From the NCBI RefSeq assembly GCF_001684335.1, contig NZ_LOIC01000088.1:62001-126000 (forward strand): a DNA stretch of 64,000 nt. The letters run 5' to 3'. The DNA comes from Photorhabdus namnaonensis. Its GTDB lineage: Bacteria; Pseudomonadota; Gammaproteobacteria; Enterobacterales; Enterobacteriaceae. Below the pieces are notes generated by a model that did no database searches, was not told the origin of the DNA, and was given only the letters and a program-made list of their open reading frames with translations. Below are positions 1 to 8,639 of the stretch, one piece after another (the stretch's first letter is position 1; the number at the start of each line of letters is the position of its first letter). The translations under genes and the position numbers were made by a program.

Positions 1-558
1 ACGATAAGTATGCACGATGTGGTTATTTACTCGTGCTTGAATTAATTGTTCGTTTCTGACAAAACCAGAACCTGTTGTTGGCGCTATTTTTATTAGCTGA
101 ATTGTCAAATAACCCCATGTCTGACCGCAATACCAACGACCAGAACTGTCACAGCTTACAGGATTATTAGTGATACGGGGTAACCAGTCGATACCATAGC
201 CGGGACCCCAGGTATTTATTCTGATACCAACACCCGGAACGCCAGATTCATAAATAGCATCTTTGTTATAATCCGCGCTTTTATAGGATGTATATCCCCA
301 TGATGTATTAATGTTTGTATCGCAATGGAAAATATTATTTTTATTGGCTAATTCATCTGCGCGGTATTCATAAATCGTTGTACCAATAGGTTTATCTCTT
401 GGAACGTATAAAGTTCCAAAGGAGAGATGAGTAATTTCTGGTTTAAATCCTTTATCAAACCAGCAGTTAGCGGCAAAACTATAGGAGCTAACGATTAAAC
501 CAATTAATAAATTGGTAATAATGAACAAATGTTTAAGTTTATTGTAAATATTAAGCAT
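1..558 (-). CDS. Fimbrial tip/adhesin-like protein, partial (C-terminus outside window)
   Basis: A minus-strand reading frame stays open from the ATG at 558 to the window edge, giving 186 residues without a stop. The protein begins with a positively charged hydrophobic signal peptide ending near SSYSFA-AN, then a Cys-rich, Trp/Tyr-rich domain with motifs such as WGYTSYKS and CGQTWGYL. It follows the usher gene after 19 bases, the usual place for a minor pilin or tip adhesin in chaperone/usher operons. Paired cysteines and a signal peptide fit an exported pilus-tip protein, but I do not recognise the receptor-binding family. The C-terminal pilin domain, if present, would lie beyond position 1. 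The role as adhesin is inference from position. Confidence 0.6.
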   Translation of the reverse strand, partial: MLNIYNKLKHLFIITNLLIGLIVSSYSFAANCWFDKGFKPEITHLSFGTLYVPRDKPIGTTIYEYRADELANKNNIFHCDTNINTSWGYTSYKSADYNKDAIYESGVPGVGIRINTWGPGYGIDWLPRITNNPVSCDSSGRWYCGQTWGYLTIQLIKIAPTTGSGFVRNEQLIQARVNNHIVHTYR

Positions 559-577
559 AGCATTTTCCTGTAGGTTG

Positions 578-3118
578 TTATTTACAGTGCTCTTCTATTA
601 TATAAATACCGGATAAAGGGCTTTTTTCTGGTAATTTGTAATTAACGACACATTCCTGAATATCTTTATAACCCCATTTAACTAATAATCGTCCACTATC
701 GGGTAAACCGGTGAGGTAAACTTGCCCTTCGTGACTGACAATCGCGCTATTTATTTCATCAATATCATGGTGTTTTTCTAATGTGACAACCGCACCAAAA
801 GGAATAGGATTTTCTTGATGATAGAGATTGATTAGAACTCTGTGACCTATCCGGGTTTTAAAATCCGCTAGGACTAACGCTCCCCGAGTAGGAATAACAG
901 TTTGAGCATTAACGTCAATATCGACATTATCTGCTAATGAATGAGTATCCAATGCAATTCGATTTTTCCGGTAACTGCTGACATAAGGAATAATCGCATA
1001 ACCATTCCAATCGGTGGCAATACCAACATTATTTTGGATCTTTATTCCTTGAGCGCCATCAGCCCGGATTAATGCTAATGTATCTCCCAAATGTTGTGAA
1101 AGAGTAATACCGTATGGGTGAGCGACAATTCCCCCTTGAAGGCCATAATTCAGTTGGTGAGAATGACGATCATAACTATAACCGGTACTAAGTTGACCAT
1201 AAGCTCCTTTATATTCCGCATGGATATGACCGCCAGCGCCAGTACCGTGATTTGTGTAACTCTGCTGCAAACTATAGATTAAATTATTGTCTTCCAGCGT
1301 GGTGCCACTTAAACCGACTTGGTGGGAAATATCTTTGTTTTTATTGGTATTGAAATTGTAGCTGGTCCAGCTATTCTTTAGCCAGCGATCTAATGGAATC
1401 TGGATGCTAAATGAAAAAAGTTGTTCATTTTTATTCGTATCTGGAAGTTGGCTATAGGTATAATTCAGGCTGTAATTAACATTATTATAATTGGTGCTAT
1501 AACCTGCATTGATATTACGTTCATAGCCAGGTTGCTGCCAGTAATTTTGTTGAAGAGCGGACAGATATAAACTGCCAAAATTTCCTAAAGATTGATTAAT
1601 ATGCAGTTGCAATTTACTTCTTTTATTGGTGCGGTAACGCCAGTTACTTTTATTAGAATCATCTATGTCATTGGCTTCTTTAAAATCGTAAAAACCACGT
1701 GCCGAGTAGCGATAACCTGCCAGAGTAAAATTAGTTCCTGTTAATGAAAGATCTTTTGCATATTGAAAACGGTAGGATTGCCCTTTGGTACTTATATTGG
1801 ATGGTAAATTGGTATTAGCATGAGTGATATCAAAAGAGAAAGAACCTAATATACCAAGGTTATAACCTGATCCTAAAGCGATAGATTGATAATTTTTTGA
1901 AAAAATCGTACCGCCATAGGTAGTGATATTATTAGAAAAACCATAAATTAATGTACCTTGGGAAAAATTAGGTTCTTGCCCACGATTATTTGATGATTGA
2001 TATTGGCCCAGTGTTATCGAATATTGAAGTCCTCCTTCTCGTAACATAATCGGTATAGTTGAAAAAGACTGCGTAGATTGGTACTCCTGACCATCGGCTT
2101 CTTTGATAATAACTTCTAAATCTCCACTTGTTGAGGTTGGAAAAAGGTCATTAATGACAAATGGGCCCGGTGAAACATAAGTTTGATAGATGATATAGCC
2201 GTTTTGTTTGATCGTTACCTGAGCGTTACTTTGGGCAATTCCTCGAACACTGGGGGCGAAACCTTGTAAGCTGTCTGGTAACATATTGTCATCGGAAGCT
2301 AATTGTAAGCCGCGGAATTGAACACCTTCAAAAAGATAGGAGGGGGTAAAGTTGTCACCTAGCGTTAATTGTCCTTTTAGTGCGTGAATATCCCGTTGTA
2401 AATAGGTGTTAATACTTTTCCAACTCTTGTCACGACTGGTGTAGGTAGAATAATTGCGTAGACGCCATGCTTGCCAATTAGCGCCTGTTCGAAGATTTAG
2501 ATAATGGGTCTGTGTAGAGCCAGATGGGTCATCTTGCCAGGTATTTGAGCCACTATAATTATAGTTAATTAATAATGAAGTTAATCCTTGCTGCCATAAT
2601 TCAGGTGAAACATAACCTCTTGCCTGATTGTTTAACATTGCTTGTGGAATATTGATCTCCAGTCTTTGTTGACTAAAATTGAAGACAGTACTTGCTGATG
2701 GAATATATTGACTTAAATCAGACAACTCTGTTTCTGGAGGTAAACTGATCAGCTCTGGAAATGTATCAATTTTTACTCCCATATCTTGTAATTGCTGAAT
2801 TGTCAGCTTGGGCAGTAATTTGTTATTTATCGTGACAAAGGTTACGTTCCTGGTATCTATTTTATCTCTATTAAGGTAAATATCTACCCAGTAAATACCG
2901 GGTGGATAGTCACCTTGTGTGAAGATAGAGAGATCAATATCTTCAAGTGAGCCAGAGTCAGCACCTATCTCTAGTGCATGAATGTTGAAATAATCTTCAG
3001 AATAAGTTTTTGCAGGATAAAAAAATACGCTAGCAGCTATAAATGGCAATAATAAGAGCCATGAATGTTCAATATCATATGGTTGCTTATTAATCTTATT
3101 CTGCGAGCATTTTCCCAT
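578..3118 (-). CDS. Outer-membrane fimbrial usher (FimD/PapC family)
   Basis: An 846-residue protein, the normal length for ushers, which form the outer-membrane pore through which chaperone-subunit complexes are assembled into a pilus. After a hydrophobic N-terminal segment the mature N-terminal domain shows the usher pattern (FNIHALEIG, DLSIFTQGDYPPGIYWVDIY). A long Tyr/Asn/Gly-rich beta-barrel follows, with the plug-region pattern SVRGIAQSNAQVTIKQNGYI. The C-terminal domain (PTRGALVLADFKTRIG and GQVYLTGLPDSGRLLVKWG) is typical. It lies between the chaperone and a tip-like gene on the same strand, so it belongs to one fimbrial operon. The start at 3118 is the first ATG and is not strongly supported by a ribosome site. 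Family assignment is secure; the fimbrial type is not. Confidence 0.95.
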   Translation of the reverse strand: MGKCSQNKINKQPYDIEHSWLLLLPFIAASVFFYPAKTYSEDYFNIHALEIGADSGSLEDIDLSIFTQGDYPPGIYWVDIYLNRDKIDTRNVTFVTINNKLLPKLTIQQLQDMGVKIDTFPELISLPPETELSDLSQYIPSASTVFNFSQQRLEINIPQAMLNNQARGYVSPELWQQGLTSLLINYNYSGSNTWQDDPSGSTQTHYLNLRTGANWQAWRLRNYSTYTSRDKSWKSINTYLQRDIHALKGQLTLGDNFTPSYLFEGVQFRGLQLASDDNMLPDSLQGFAPSVRGIAQSNAQVTIKQNGYIIYQTYVSPGPFVINDLFPTSTSGDLEVIIKEADGQEYQSTQSFSTIPIMLREGGLQYSITLGQYQSSNNRGQEPNFSQGTLIYGFSNNITTYGGTIFSKNYQSIALGSGYNLGILGSFSFDITHANTNLPSNISTKGQSYRFQYAKDLSLTGTNFTLAGYRYSARGFYDFKEANDIDDSNKSNWRYRTNKRSKLQLHINQSLGNFGSLYLSALQQNYWQQPGYERNINAGYSTNYNNVNYSLNYTYSQLPDTNKNEQLFSFSIQIPLDRWLKNSWTSYNFNTNKNKDISHQVGLSGTTLEDNNLIYSLQQSYTNHGTGAGGHIHAEYKGAYGQLSTGYSYDRHSHQLNYGLQGGIVAHPYGITLSQHLGDTLALIRADGAQGIKIQNNVGIATDWNGYAIIPYVSSYRKNRIALDTHSLADNVDIDVNAQTVIPTRGALVLADFKTRIGHRVLINLYHQENPIPFGAVVTLEKHHDIDEINSAIVSHEGQVYLTGLPDSGRLLVKWGYKDIQECVVNYKLPEKSPLSGIYIIEEHCK

Positions 3119-3153
3119 AATTAACTTTCTGGTATAGAGTAATGTAACGGTTT

Positions 3154-3190
3154 TATACCCAAAGAGGTAACTTGAAAGATAACGGGCATA
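3154..3190. repeat. Internally deleted ERIC remnant
   Basis: Between usher and chaperone, TATACCC is followed by AAAGAGGTAACTTGAAAGAT and then AACGGGCATA. This matches the terminal part of the full-length ERIC element at 56098-56224 (CAAAGAGACAACTTGAAAGA, then TGACGGGTATA) with a few mismatches. The two ERIC termini are joined with the centre missing. It would be transcribed within the fimbrial operon. Confidence 0.7.
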
Positions 3191-3865
3191 TTAAATGGTT
3201 GTTTTTTCCTCGGCAGTAACGCCGCCAAAATCATTAATTGCTTTCCAATTTACCTGCTTTATGTTCTTTGCCGGCAGAGGCCAGCTTAGTTGACTAAAGG
3301 GTTTAATCATGCCAGCAGGTTTTATTTCATGTTGATCTGCTTTAAGGTAAGAGAATGAAATGAAGTAAGGGGTAGGATTTTCTGCGATCAATGCATTGTT
3401 TTCCGTTCGGAATTTGAGCTCTTTGTATGCGGTACTTGATTTTTCCGCCAAATTTACAGGGCGGTAAAACAACTTAAACTTTGACTTAACTGTTATTTGT
3501 AATTGATTCTGATTTGATTTTACAGAGGTGGGAATAGACTTTACATTTAGCCAAAAAAGTGATTCCCGATCTTGAGGCAAGTTACTTGCTGTTTTTACAA
3601 TACGCAGGATATTTTCATGGCCTGCTGCGAGTTTAAAGATGGGAGGAGTAACGATAAAAGGGGTCTTCATATTGTCATTTTCATCTTGGATCCAAGACTG
3701 AATCAGGTAAGGAGCATCTTTTTCCGGGTTATTTATCGAAATAGACGCTTCTTTTTTGTCACTCATGTAAATAACACGAGTTCCACCAATGACGACACCT
3801 GCGATAGCGAAATTTACACTGATAATATATAGAAAAATTATTGTGAATAGGCGTTGATACTGCAC
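3191..3865 (-). CDS. Periplasmic fimbrial chaperone (PapD/FimC family)
   Basis: A 224-residue protein with an N-terminal signal peptide (hydrophobic stretch ending ISVNFAIA) followed by the PapD fold. Visible motifs are GGTRVIYMSDKKEASISINN in strand A1/B, the subunit-binding Arg/Lys pattern PYLIQSWI, ILRIVKTASNLPQDRESLFW typical of the G1 donor region, and FKLFYRP at the domain boundary. PapD-family proteins cap pilin subunits in the periplasm by donor-strand complementation. The start is a GTG at 3865 with GGAG nine bases upstream. It sits between subunit and usher genes in the same orientation, the standard operon order. Confidence 0.95.
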   Translation of the reverse strand: MQYQRLFTIIFLYIISVNFAIAGVVIGGTRVIYMSDKKEASISINNPEKDAPYLIQSWIQDENDNMKTPFIVTPPIFKLAAGHENILRIVKTASNLPQDRESLFWLNVKSIPTSVKSNQNQLQITVKSKFKLFYRPVNLAEKSSTAYKELKFRTENNALIAENPTPYFISFSYLKADQHEIKPAGMIKPFSQLSWPLPAKNIKQVNWKAINDFGGVTAEEKTTI

Positions 3866-3907
3866 GGTAATATCTCCGTTTTCTCGTGTTTTTATGCGTT
3901 ATTTTGT

Positions 3908-3921
3908 GGGCATCCATGCCC
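3908..3921. other. Small stem-loop between pilin and chaperone genes
   Basis: GGGCAT-CC-ATGCCC lies in the 118-base spacer between the pilin and chaperone genes. Stem-loops here often cause partial termination or mRNA processing that keeps pilin expression above chaperone and usher. No T-run follows on the minus strand, so function is a guess. Confidence 0.3.
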
Positions 3922-3983
3922 TGTACTTCTTTATTTATTAGAAACAAAACGTGAATGAAGTTCTGTTCTAAATTTAGCCTGTC

Positions 3984-4514
3984 TTAGTTATAAACAATCG
4001 TAAAATTGGCGACTGCATCACCTGAGCCTGGGCTAATGGTTTGAGCTGTAGCAACATATTTTGCCATGAACTTCAACTCTGCTGTTTTTTGGTCAGTAAA
4101 AGCTTGAGCTTTGGAAGCTTTTGCCAAAGGAATCAGCGTTGAGTTGTCTTCTTCATAGATACCAATAGCAACACCATCGGCGACTTCCTGGCCTTTATCA
4201 TTGGATAAAGCCAGAAGATTGTTATTTCTACTGTCTATCTGTCCGTCAAATTTAACTTGTGCATGAGTATATTCTGGTGGGCAATCACTCATCTTAATGC
4301 TAAAGGGTGTTGCTGCTGCGGTACTATCTACACCACTAAATGCATTTGAGCTAATTGTTCCCATGTTTACATTTTGATTTGCAGAGTCAGTATCGATTTT
4401 ACAGGCATTGGCGATGATATTACCTGTAAAGTTGATTTTTCCGTCGGCTGCATTTGCTACAGAAATAAATACAGAAGATGCAAGTAAGGATGAAATAATC
4501 AGTTTAGCTTTCAT
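3984..4514 (-). CDS. Major fimbrial subunit (type 1 pilin family)
   Basis: A 176-residue precursor with a clear signal peptide (MKAKLIISSLLASSVFISVANA), then a pilin domain. It has the paired cysteines expected for pilins (ANACKID and SDCPPEY), an N-terminal donor-strand region (DGKINFTGNI), the alternating AEAVADG-like pattern KGQEVADGVAIGI, and the terminal beta-strand ending ANFTIVYN with the penultimate Tyr used for chaperone recognition. As first gene of the minus-strand operon it is probably the shaft subunit. A GC-paired stem (CCCTG at 4531-4535 with CAGGG at 4549-4553) lies just upstream in the leader. Function is well supported; which named Photorhabdus fimbria it belongs to is not. 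Confidence 0.93.
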   Translation of the reverse strand: MKAKLIISSLLASSVFISVANAADGKINFTGNIIANACKIDTDSANQNVNMGTISSNAFSGVDSTAAATPFSIKMSDCPPEYTHAQVKFDGQIDSRNNNLLALSNDKGQEVADGVAIGIYEEDNSTLIPLAKASKAQAFTDQKTAELKFMAKYVATAQTISPGSGDAVANFTIVYN

Positions 4515-5107
4515 TTTAAATAGATCCTAACCCTGCCGAGCATGGCGTCAGGGAAATAGAAATACTGATTTAATGGGAACTGTATAAACATCAATACAGC
4601 GTGTAAATATTTATGGCTTTTACCCAATAACAACAACGATAACTCAAACTGTATCTTTTTTGGGATAAACCTGGGTGATCATAGCGATTAATTAGGAAAA
4701 ATCCAAAGAATGACTGGGTAATGTGTTGTATTTAAGATTTTTATCTGTTTTTGTTTCTTAAACAGGATTATTTTTTAATATTAATGTGATTTATTGTAAG
4801 TAATAAATCATTATGCTAATTAATGAGAATATCTTTTAGTTAATAATTGGTTATAAAATTAATTGTGATATAAATCACAATTAATTTATCACGCTTAAGA
4901 ATTTATTTTTTTGTTCTATTATTTTCATGTTATTACCTCTCGCTGTCATTTTCTCTTTGGGCATGTTTATTCTGATAGAGATAAGTAATCTGGAAAAAAT
5001 TATTCTATAGTTTTCTCATGTGATCTTTCTATTTTATTGTTTGTGGTAATACCTATTTCAGTTGAGGTTATGAACCCTCAACGCAATTAACACTGTAAGG
5101 AAGGAAA
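4515..5107. other. Divergent intergenic region, fimbrial promoter side
   Basis: This 593-base AT-rich stretch separates the fimbrial operon from the hydrolase gene and should hold both promoters. It contains the CRP-like palindrome annotated separately and a leader hairpin before the hydrolase (GTTGAGG 5061-5067, CCTCAAC 5076-5082). I searched for a long inverted repeat pair of the kind that flanks an invertible fimbrial promoter and saw none; no recombinase gene is present here. Confidence 0.6.
4856..4887. promoter_or_regulatory. CRP-type binding palindrome
   Basis: TGTGA-TATAAA-TCACA at 4864-4879 matches the CRP consensus TGTGA-N6-TCACA exactly. The palindrome extends outward so that 4856-4869 (AAATTAATTGTGAT) pairs with 4874-4887 (ATCACAATTAATTT). 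It lies about 340 bases upstream of the pilin start and 230 bases upstream of the hydrolase start. Which promoter it serves cannot be told from sequence. Confidence 0.65.
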
Positions 5108-5950
5108 ATGAAACAGTTCCTCTTTGTATTGGGCCTTTTGTCCATCGTGCTTGCAGTCGTGCGTCCTGCTTCGGCTATGCAAGTAGAGCAAAAAATCGCC
5201 ACAAATGGTGTGGCATCAATCGAATATTCGGTACGTGGGGAAGGGCCATTGCTCATGATTCTTGCTTCAACTGGGCGAGGAACGGCGGAATTCGCGCCAC
5301 TCGCGGATCGACTGGCGATGCGAGGCTATCGCGTTGCCTTGCCGGAACCACGTGGAATCTCGGGGTCAATTGGCCCGATGGAAAACGTGACCTTTCACGA
5401 CTTTGCCGATGATTTTGCTGCCGTGGTTGCAGCGGAAGGAGGCAAAGCAATTGTGGTGGGGCACGCTTATGGCCACTGGATCGCCAAGACGATTGCCACG
5501 GATTATCCCGAAATGACGCGTGGCATTGTGCTTCTGGCAGGGGCGGCGAAATCTTGGCCCTCGGAGCTCTCGGATGCGATCACGGTGATTAGTGATCCGA
5601 CATCCACCCGGGAGGAGCGGCTGGCGAAACTTAGACTTGCCTTCTTCGCGGAAGGCAATGACCCGACGCCCTGGCTTGAGGGCTGGCATGCTGATGTCAT
5701 AAAAAGTCAGTCTTCTGCGCGCAAGCTGACTAATCGCAAAGATTGGTGGGCGGGCGGAACGGCGCCAATCCTTGATCTACAGGCTGGTTCCGATCCGTTC
5801 CGACCTGAATCGTCTCGAATGGAGGCGAAGGGCGAGTTCGGTAACCGCGTTACTGTCGCAGTGATTGAAGGGGCCAGCCATGCACTACCTGCGGAGAAGC
5901 CGCTTGAAGCAGCTGATGCAATTGCAGATTGGGCCGACAAACTGAAATAA
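5108..5950 (+). CDS. Secreted alpha/beta-hydrolase-fold protein, nucleophile replaced by Ala
   Basis: A 280-residue protein with a signal peptide ending VVRPASA, then an alpha/beta-hydrolase core. The oxyanion strand (LLMILASTGRG), the helix-strand RGYRVALPEPRG, and the late His in EGASHALPAEKP are present. The nucleophile elbow reads VVGHAYGHW, so the usual G-x-S-x-G serine position (residue 120) is Ala. It is therefore either catalytically different or inactive as a standard serine hydrolase. Base composition is foreign: positions 5281-5340 contain 38 G/C of 60, against strongly AT-rich flanks. AAGGAAGG precedes the ATG. No operon partners. Acquisition by transfer is inferred. Confidence 0.8.
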   Translation: MKQFLFVLGLLSIVLAVVRPASAMQVEQKIATNGVASIEYSVRGEGPLLMILASTGRGTAEFAPLADRLAMRGYRVALPEPRGISGSIGPMENVTFHDFADDFAAVVAAEGGKAIVVGHAYGHWIAKTIATDYPEMTRGIVLLAGAAKSWPSELSDAITVISDPTSTREERLAKLRLAFFAEGNDPTPWLEGWHADVIKSQSSARKLTNRKDWWAGGTAPILDLQAGSDPFRPESSRMEAKGEFGNRVTVAVIEGASHALPAEKPLEAADAIADWADKLK

Positions 5951-6327
5951 TTTAAGGACAATATCTGGTCCTTATCAGGGCATTCGTACCGAATTTGTTG
6001 CGGTGTGAATGCCCCAATCAGGGATGATGCCAAGAGGCAAAATAGACATCCTGCCTCAAGTTTTACACCTTATGCCGGTGATGAGCTGGAATACATCCAC
6101 CAACATCGGTGCTTTGAAAATCATCGTGGCTTTGTTCTTCAACACCTTGTGTCGACAAAATTGATTAAAAAACCATACTAATCAAGTTGTATTAACAATA
6201 TTAGTTACAACATGCTTTTAAATACAACACCAACAAAAATATGAAAGGACAACGAAAAACCAAACAAACTGCTATATGAAAATCCAGAAAGCCATCACAG
6301 GAGAGTAATGGCCTGAATCTGACGAGA
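5951..6327. other. Intergenic region with two inverted repeats
   Basis: A 377-base stretch between the hydrolase and ydgI, which face each other. Two inverted repeats sit at its start: TAAGGAC (5953-5959) with GTCCTTA (5968-5974), and GGGCATTC (5978-5985) with GAATGCCC (6007-6014). Neither is followed by a convincing T-run. The rest shows no gene I can support. Confidence 0.45.
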
Positions 6328-7719
6328 TTACTTGAGCAGTAACCCAGTGGCAGGGATTGCTGTTATCAGCAATACGGCAATAGTGAGCTTTTCAGCCAGA
6401 TGTAAGCTATTTTTCTGCGGGTTTTGATGACGTACATACAGAAAAACTATAAGACCTGGTGCATAGAGAACAACAGACAATAACAAATTCATTAAACCGG
6501 ATGCATAAAGTAGCCATATGCCATAAATACAGGCTCCGACGGCAATGAGTAGTAATCCTTTATTACTACGATCAAAAGCGACTTTTAAAAGAAATGCGCC
6601 TACAAGGAAATAGGGCACTAAAATCATCTCTGATGCAATTGCCAGTAATGAATTGTAATTGCTTCCACTTAACCAGATCAAAACGAGAGAGAGTTGTACC
6701 GCGCCATTAGTGAACCACAATGAAGATGACGGTGCATTATTGCGGTTTTGCTGGCTAAATACTTTTGGAAAAGAGCCGTGTTGGGAAGCGATAAATGGCA
6801 CTTCCGCCGCCATGATCGTCCAACTCAGATAAGCGCCACAGACGGAGATAATCAATCCGGCGGCAATAATGATTTCGCCTGCGGAACCAACGAGTCCCAC
6901 CATCAGGTTTGCCATTGATGGGTTGCGTATTTCTGCTAACTCAGATCGTGGTACTAATCCAAGGGAGAGTAGGGTGACCAAGATATATATTGCTAATGCT
7001 GCAACGACAGCCAGCATGGTTGCAATACCCACATCTGCCCGTTTTTTCGCCCTGGCTGAAACCACAACAGCGCCTTCAATACCAATAAAAACCCAAAGGG
7101 TAATCAACATGGTGTCTTTTACTTGTTGCCAGACAGGAACGCCTAGATCAATGCCTTTAAAGTCGAGGTTAAAGATGTCCATTTTGAAGGCTATGGCAGC
7201 AAGTATGATAAAAGCACCTAAAGGCAGTAATTTTGCCATTGTCGCCAATTTGTTAATGCCGGCTGCGGTTTGAACGCCACGAAGTACCAACCAGTGTACG
7301 AACCAAAGGAGAATAGATTCTCCCAATAGGGACTGCCAAGTATTGCCATCACCAAAGATGACAGCACCCTCTTTATCAGTAAAGAAACTCAGGGCGGCAA
7401 AAACGATAACCAGATAAGAAACATTGGCGACGACTGCGCATAACCAATATCCCCAGGCAGAGCAGAAGCCTATTAGTTCACCAAAGCCTTCTTTGGCGTA
7501 AGTGAAAATCCCGCCATCAAGATCTGGACGAAGACGAGAGAGCAGTAACAGTGAAGTAGCCAGGAACAGGATGCCGACACCTGTTATTCCCCAACCAATC
7601 ATTAACGCTGCCGGGCTGGCGATTTCAGCCATATTCTGCGGTAAGCTGAAAACACCAGCACCAACCATAGAGCTGAGTACCAGAGCAGTAAGAGCTGTGA
7701 GACCTAGTTTCTTTTCCAA
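6328..7719 (-). CDS. ydgI: Basic amino acid antiporter, APC superfamily (YdgI-like)
   Basis: A 463-residue membrane protein with about twelve hydrophobic segments and the APC N-terminal glycine motif SSMVGAGVFSLPQNMA, which contributes to the substrate site in the AdiC/ArcD group. FIGIEGAVVVSARAKKRADVG in the middle is the conserved TM6-loop motif of this family. Length agrees with E. coli YdgI (460). It probably exchanges a basic amino acid such as arginine for ornithine or another cation across the inner membrane; the substrate is not proven. The start is a TTG at 7719 preceded by AGGA. In E. coli ydgI lies next to ydgH; here stlCDE separates them. Confidence 0.85.
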   Translation of the reverse strand: MEKKLGLTALTALVLSSMVGAGVFSLPQNMAEIASPAALMIGWGITGVGILFLATSLLLLSRLRPDLDGGIFTYAKEGFGELIGFCSAWGYWLCAVVANVSYLVIVFAALSFFTDKEGAVIFGDGNTWQSLLGESILLWFVHWLVLRGVQTAAGINKLATMAKLLPLGAFIILAAIAFKMDIFNLDFKGIDLGVPVWQQVKDTMLITLWVFIGIEGAVVVSARAKKRADVGIATMLAVVAALAIYILVTLLSLGLVPRSELAEIRNPSMANLMVGLVGSAGEIIIAAGLIISVCGAYLSWTIMAAEVPFIASQHGSFPKVFSQQNRNNAPSSSLWFTNGAVQLSLVLIWLSGSNYNSLLAIASEMILVPYFLVGAFLLKVAFDRSNKGLLLIAVGACIYGIWLLYASGLMNLLLSVVLYAPGLIVFLYVRHQNPQKNSLHLAEKLTIAVLLITAIPATGLLLK

Positions 7720-8639
7720 AGATATGTTCCTAATGTGACATAAACTGCATTATTAGCCAGTTCATTACCCGATCATAAAGATGAACTGGGTATCTGGTTT
7801 TCGTCGCTTCCAAGCTGTACAGAACGGAAAGATAGACAGATTGAACCTAGAAATAGAGGGGGATTCTACGAAGGGTATGAGCTGGATGCAATGGTTTTCT
7901 ATGCAAATAACTATAAAATTTATGCATTGTTTGATAGTACGTTTGGTGATGATTAAGTGTAGTGAGACGCAATTTATTTTTATAATGTTGTTTGATGTGT
8001 TGAGGTAAATAGGTGATAAATATGAAGTACGATGGTGTTATTACTAATTAAGTAATTTTTATTTTAATTTTTTCGATCGATCTCAAAATTTAATAAAATG
8101 ATTGTGTAAAATTTCATCTCTAATTTTTATTTTGTCATGTAATATTATTGCTAAGTAATAATCATCTTTTGTTTTCATGCCAATTTGTTAAATTAATATA
8201 TTGAGTATGTAATTTCATAATGTTATAAATATTTCATTAAATTAAAACACTTAGAGTATTTTTTAATTTGTTGATTTAATTTAAGTATTTATTGAAATTT
8301 AATTGATTTTGTTAATTTTATATTCAGGTTAATATATTTTTCATTAACTTTTTTATCAGTAACTAATTAACTTCCCACAATGTGATATAAAACTAATCTT
8401 ATATAAAAATAAAAAAATCATGTTGACAACGACTGCTTTGATTTATATTGTTTGTGAAAATATTACTCTGCCATTTATTAACTTATTTTCTTGTATATGT
8501 TTTTAATTTTCAGGAATGATTATATGTACATACGTCAAAAAATATTCTCAGATGGTTAGAGGACAGCTGTCATTCAAATTCTTATCTTTTAGGTGCCGAT
8601 GAATGGCTCAGTATTAAATATTCATAAAGGTTAGAACAT
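7720..8639. other. Very AT-rich divergent promoter region upstream of stlC
   Basis: A 920-base region without a supportable gene, between divergently transcribed ydgI and stlC. It is extremely AT-rich: positions 8281-8340 contain only 7 G/C in 60. Such tracts are typical targets of H-NS-type silencers. A short open frame near 7781-8008 has no family signal and is not called. Promoter elements cannot be picked out reliably. Confidence 0.6.

Noticed and set aside
4515-5107. Invertible fimbrial promoter switch
   Set aside because: No long inverted repeat pair other than the CRP-type palindrome, and no recombinase gene nearby.
6072-6164. 30-codon frame beginning MPVMSWNTSTNIG between the hydrolase and ydgI
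   Set aside because: Too short, with no ribosome site; at most a remnant of something lost.
7781-8008. 75-codon plus-strand frame upstream of stlC
   Set aside because: Lacks ribosome site and family signal; lies in AT-rich promoter DNA.
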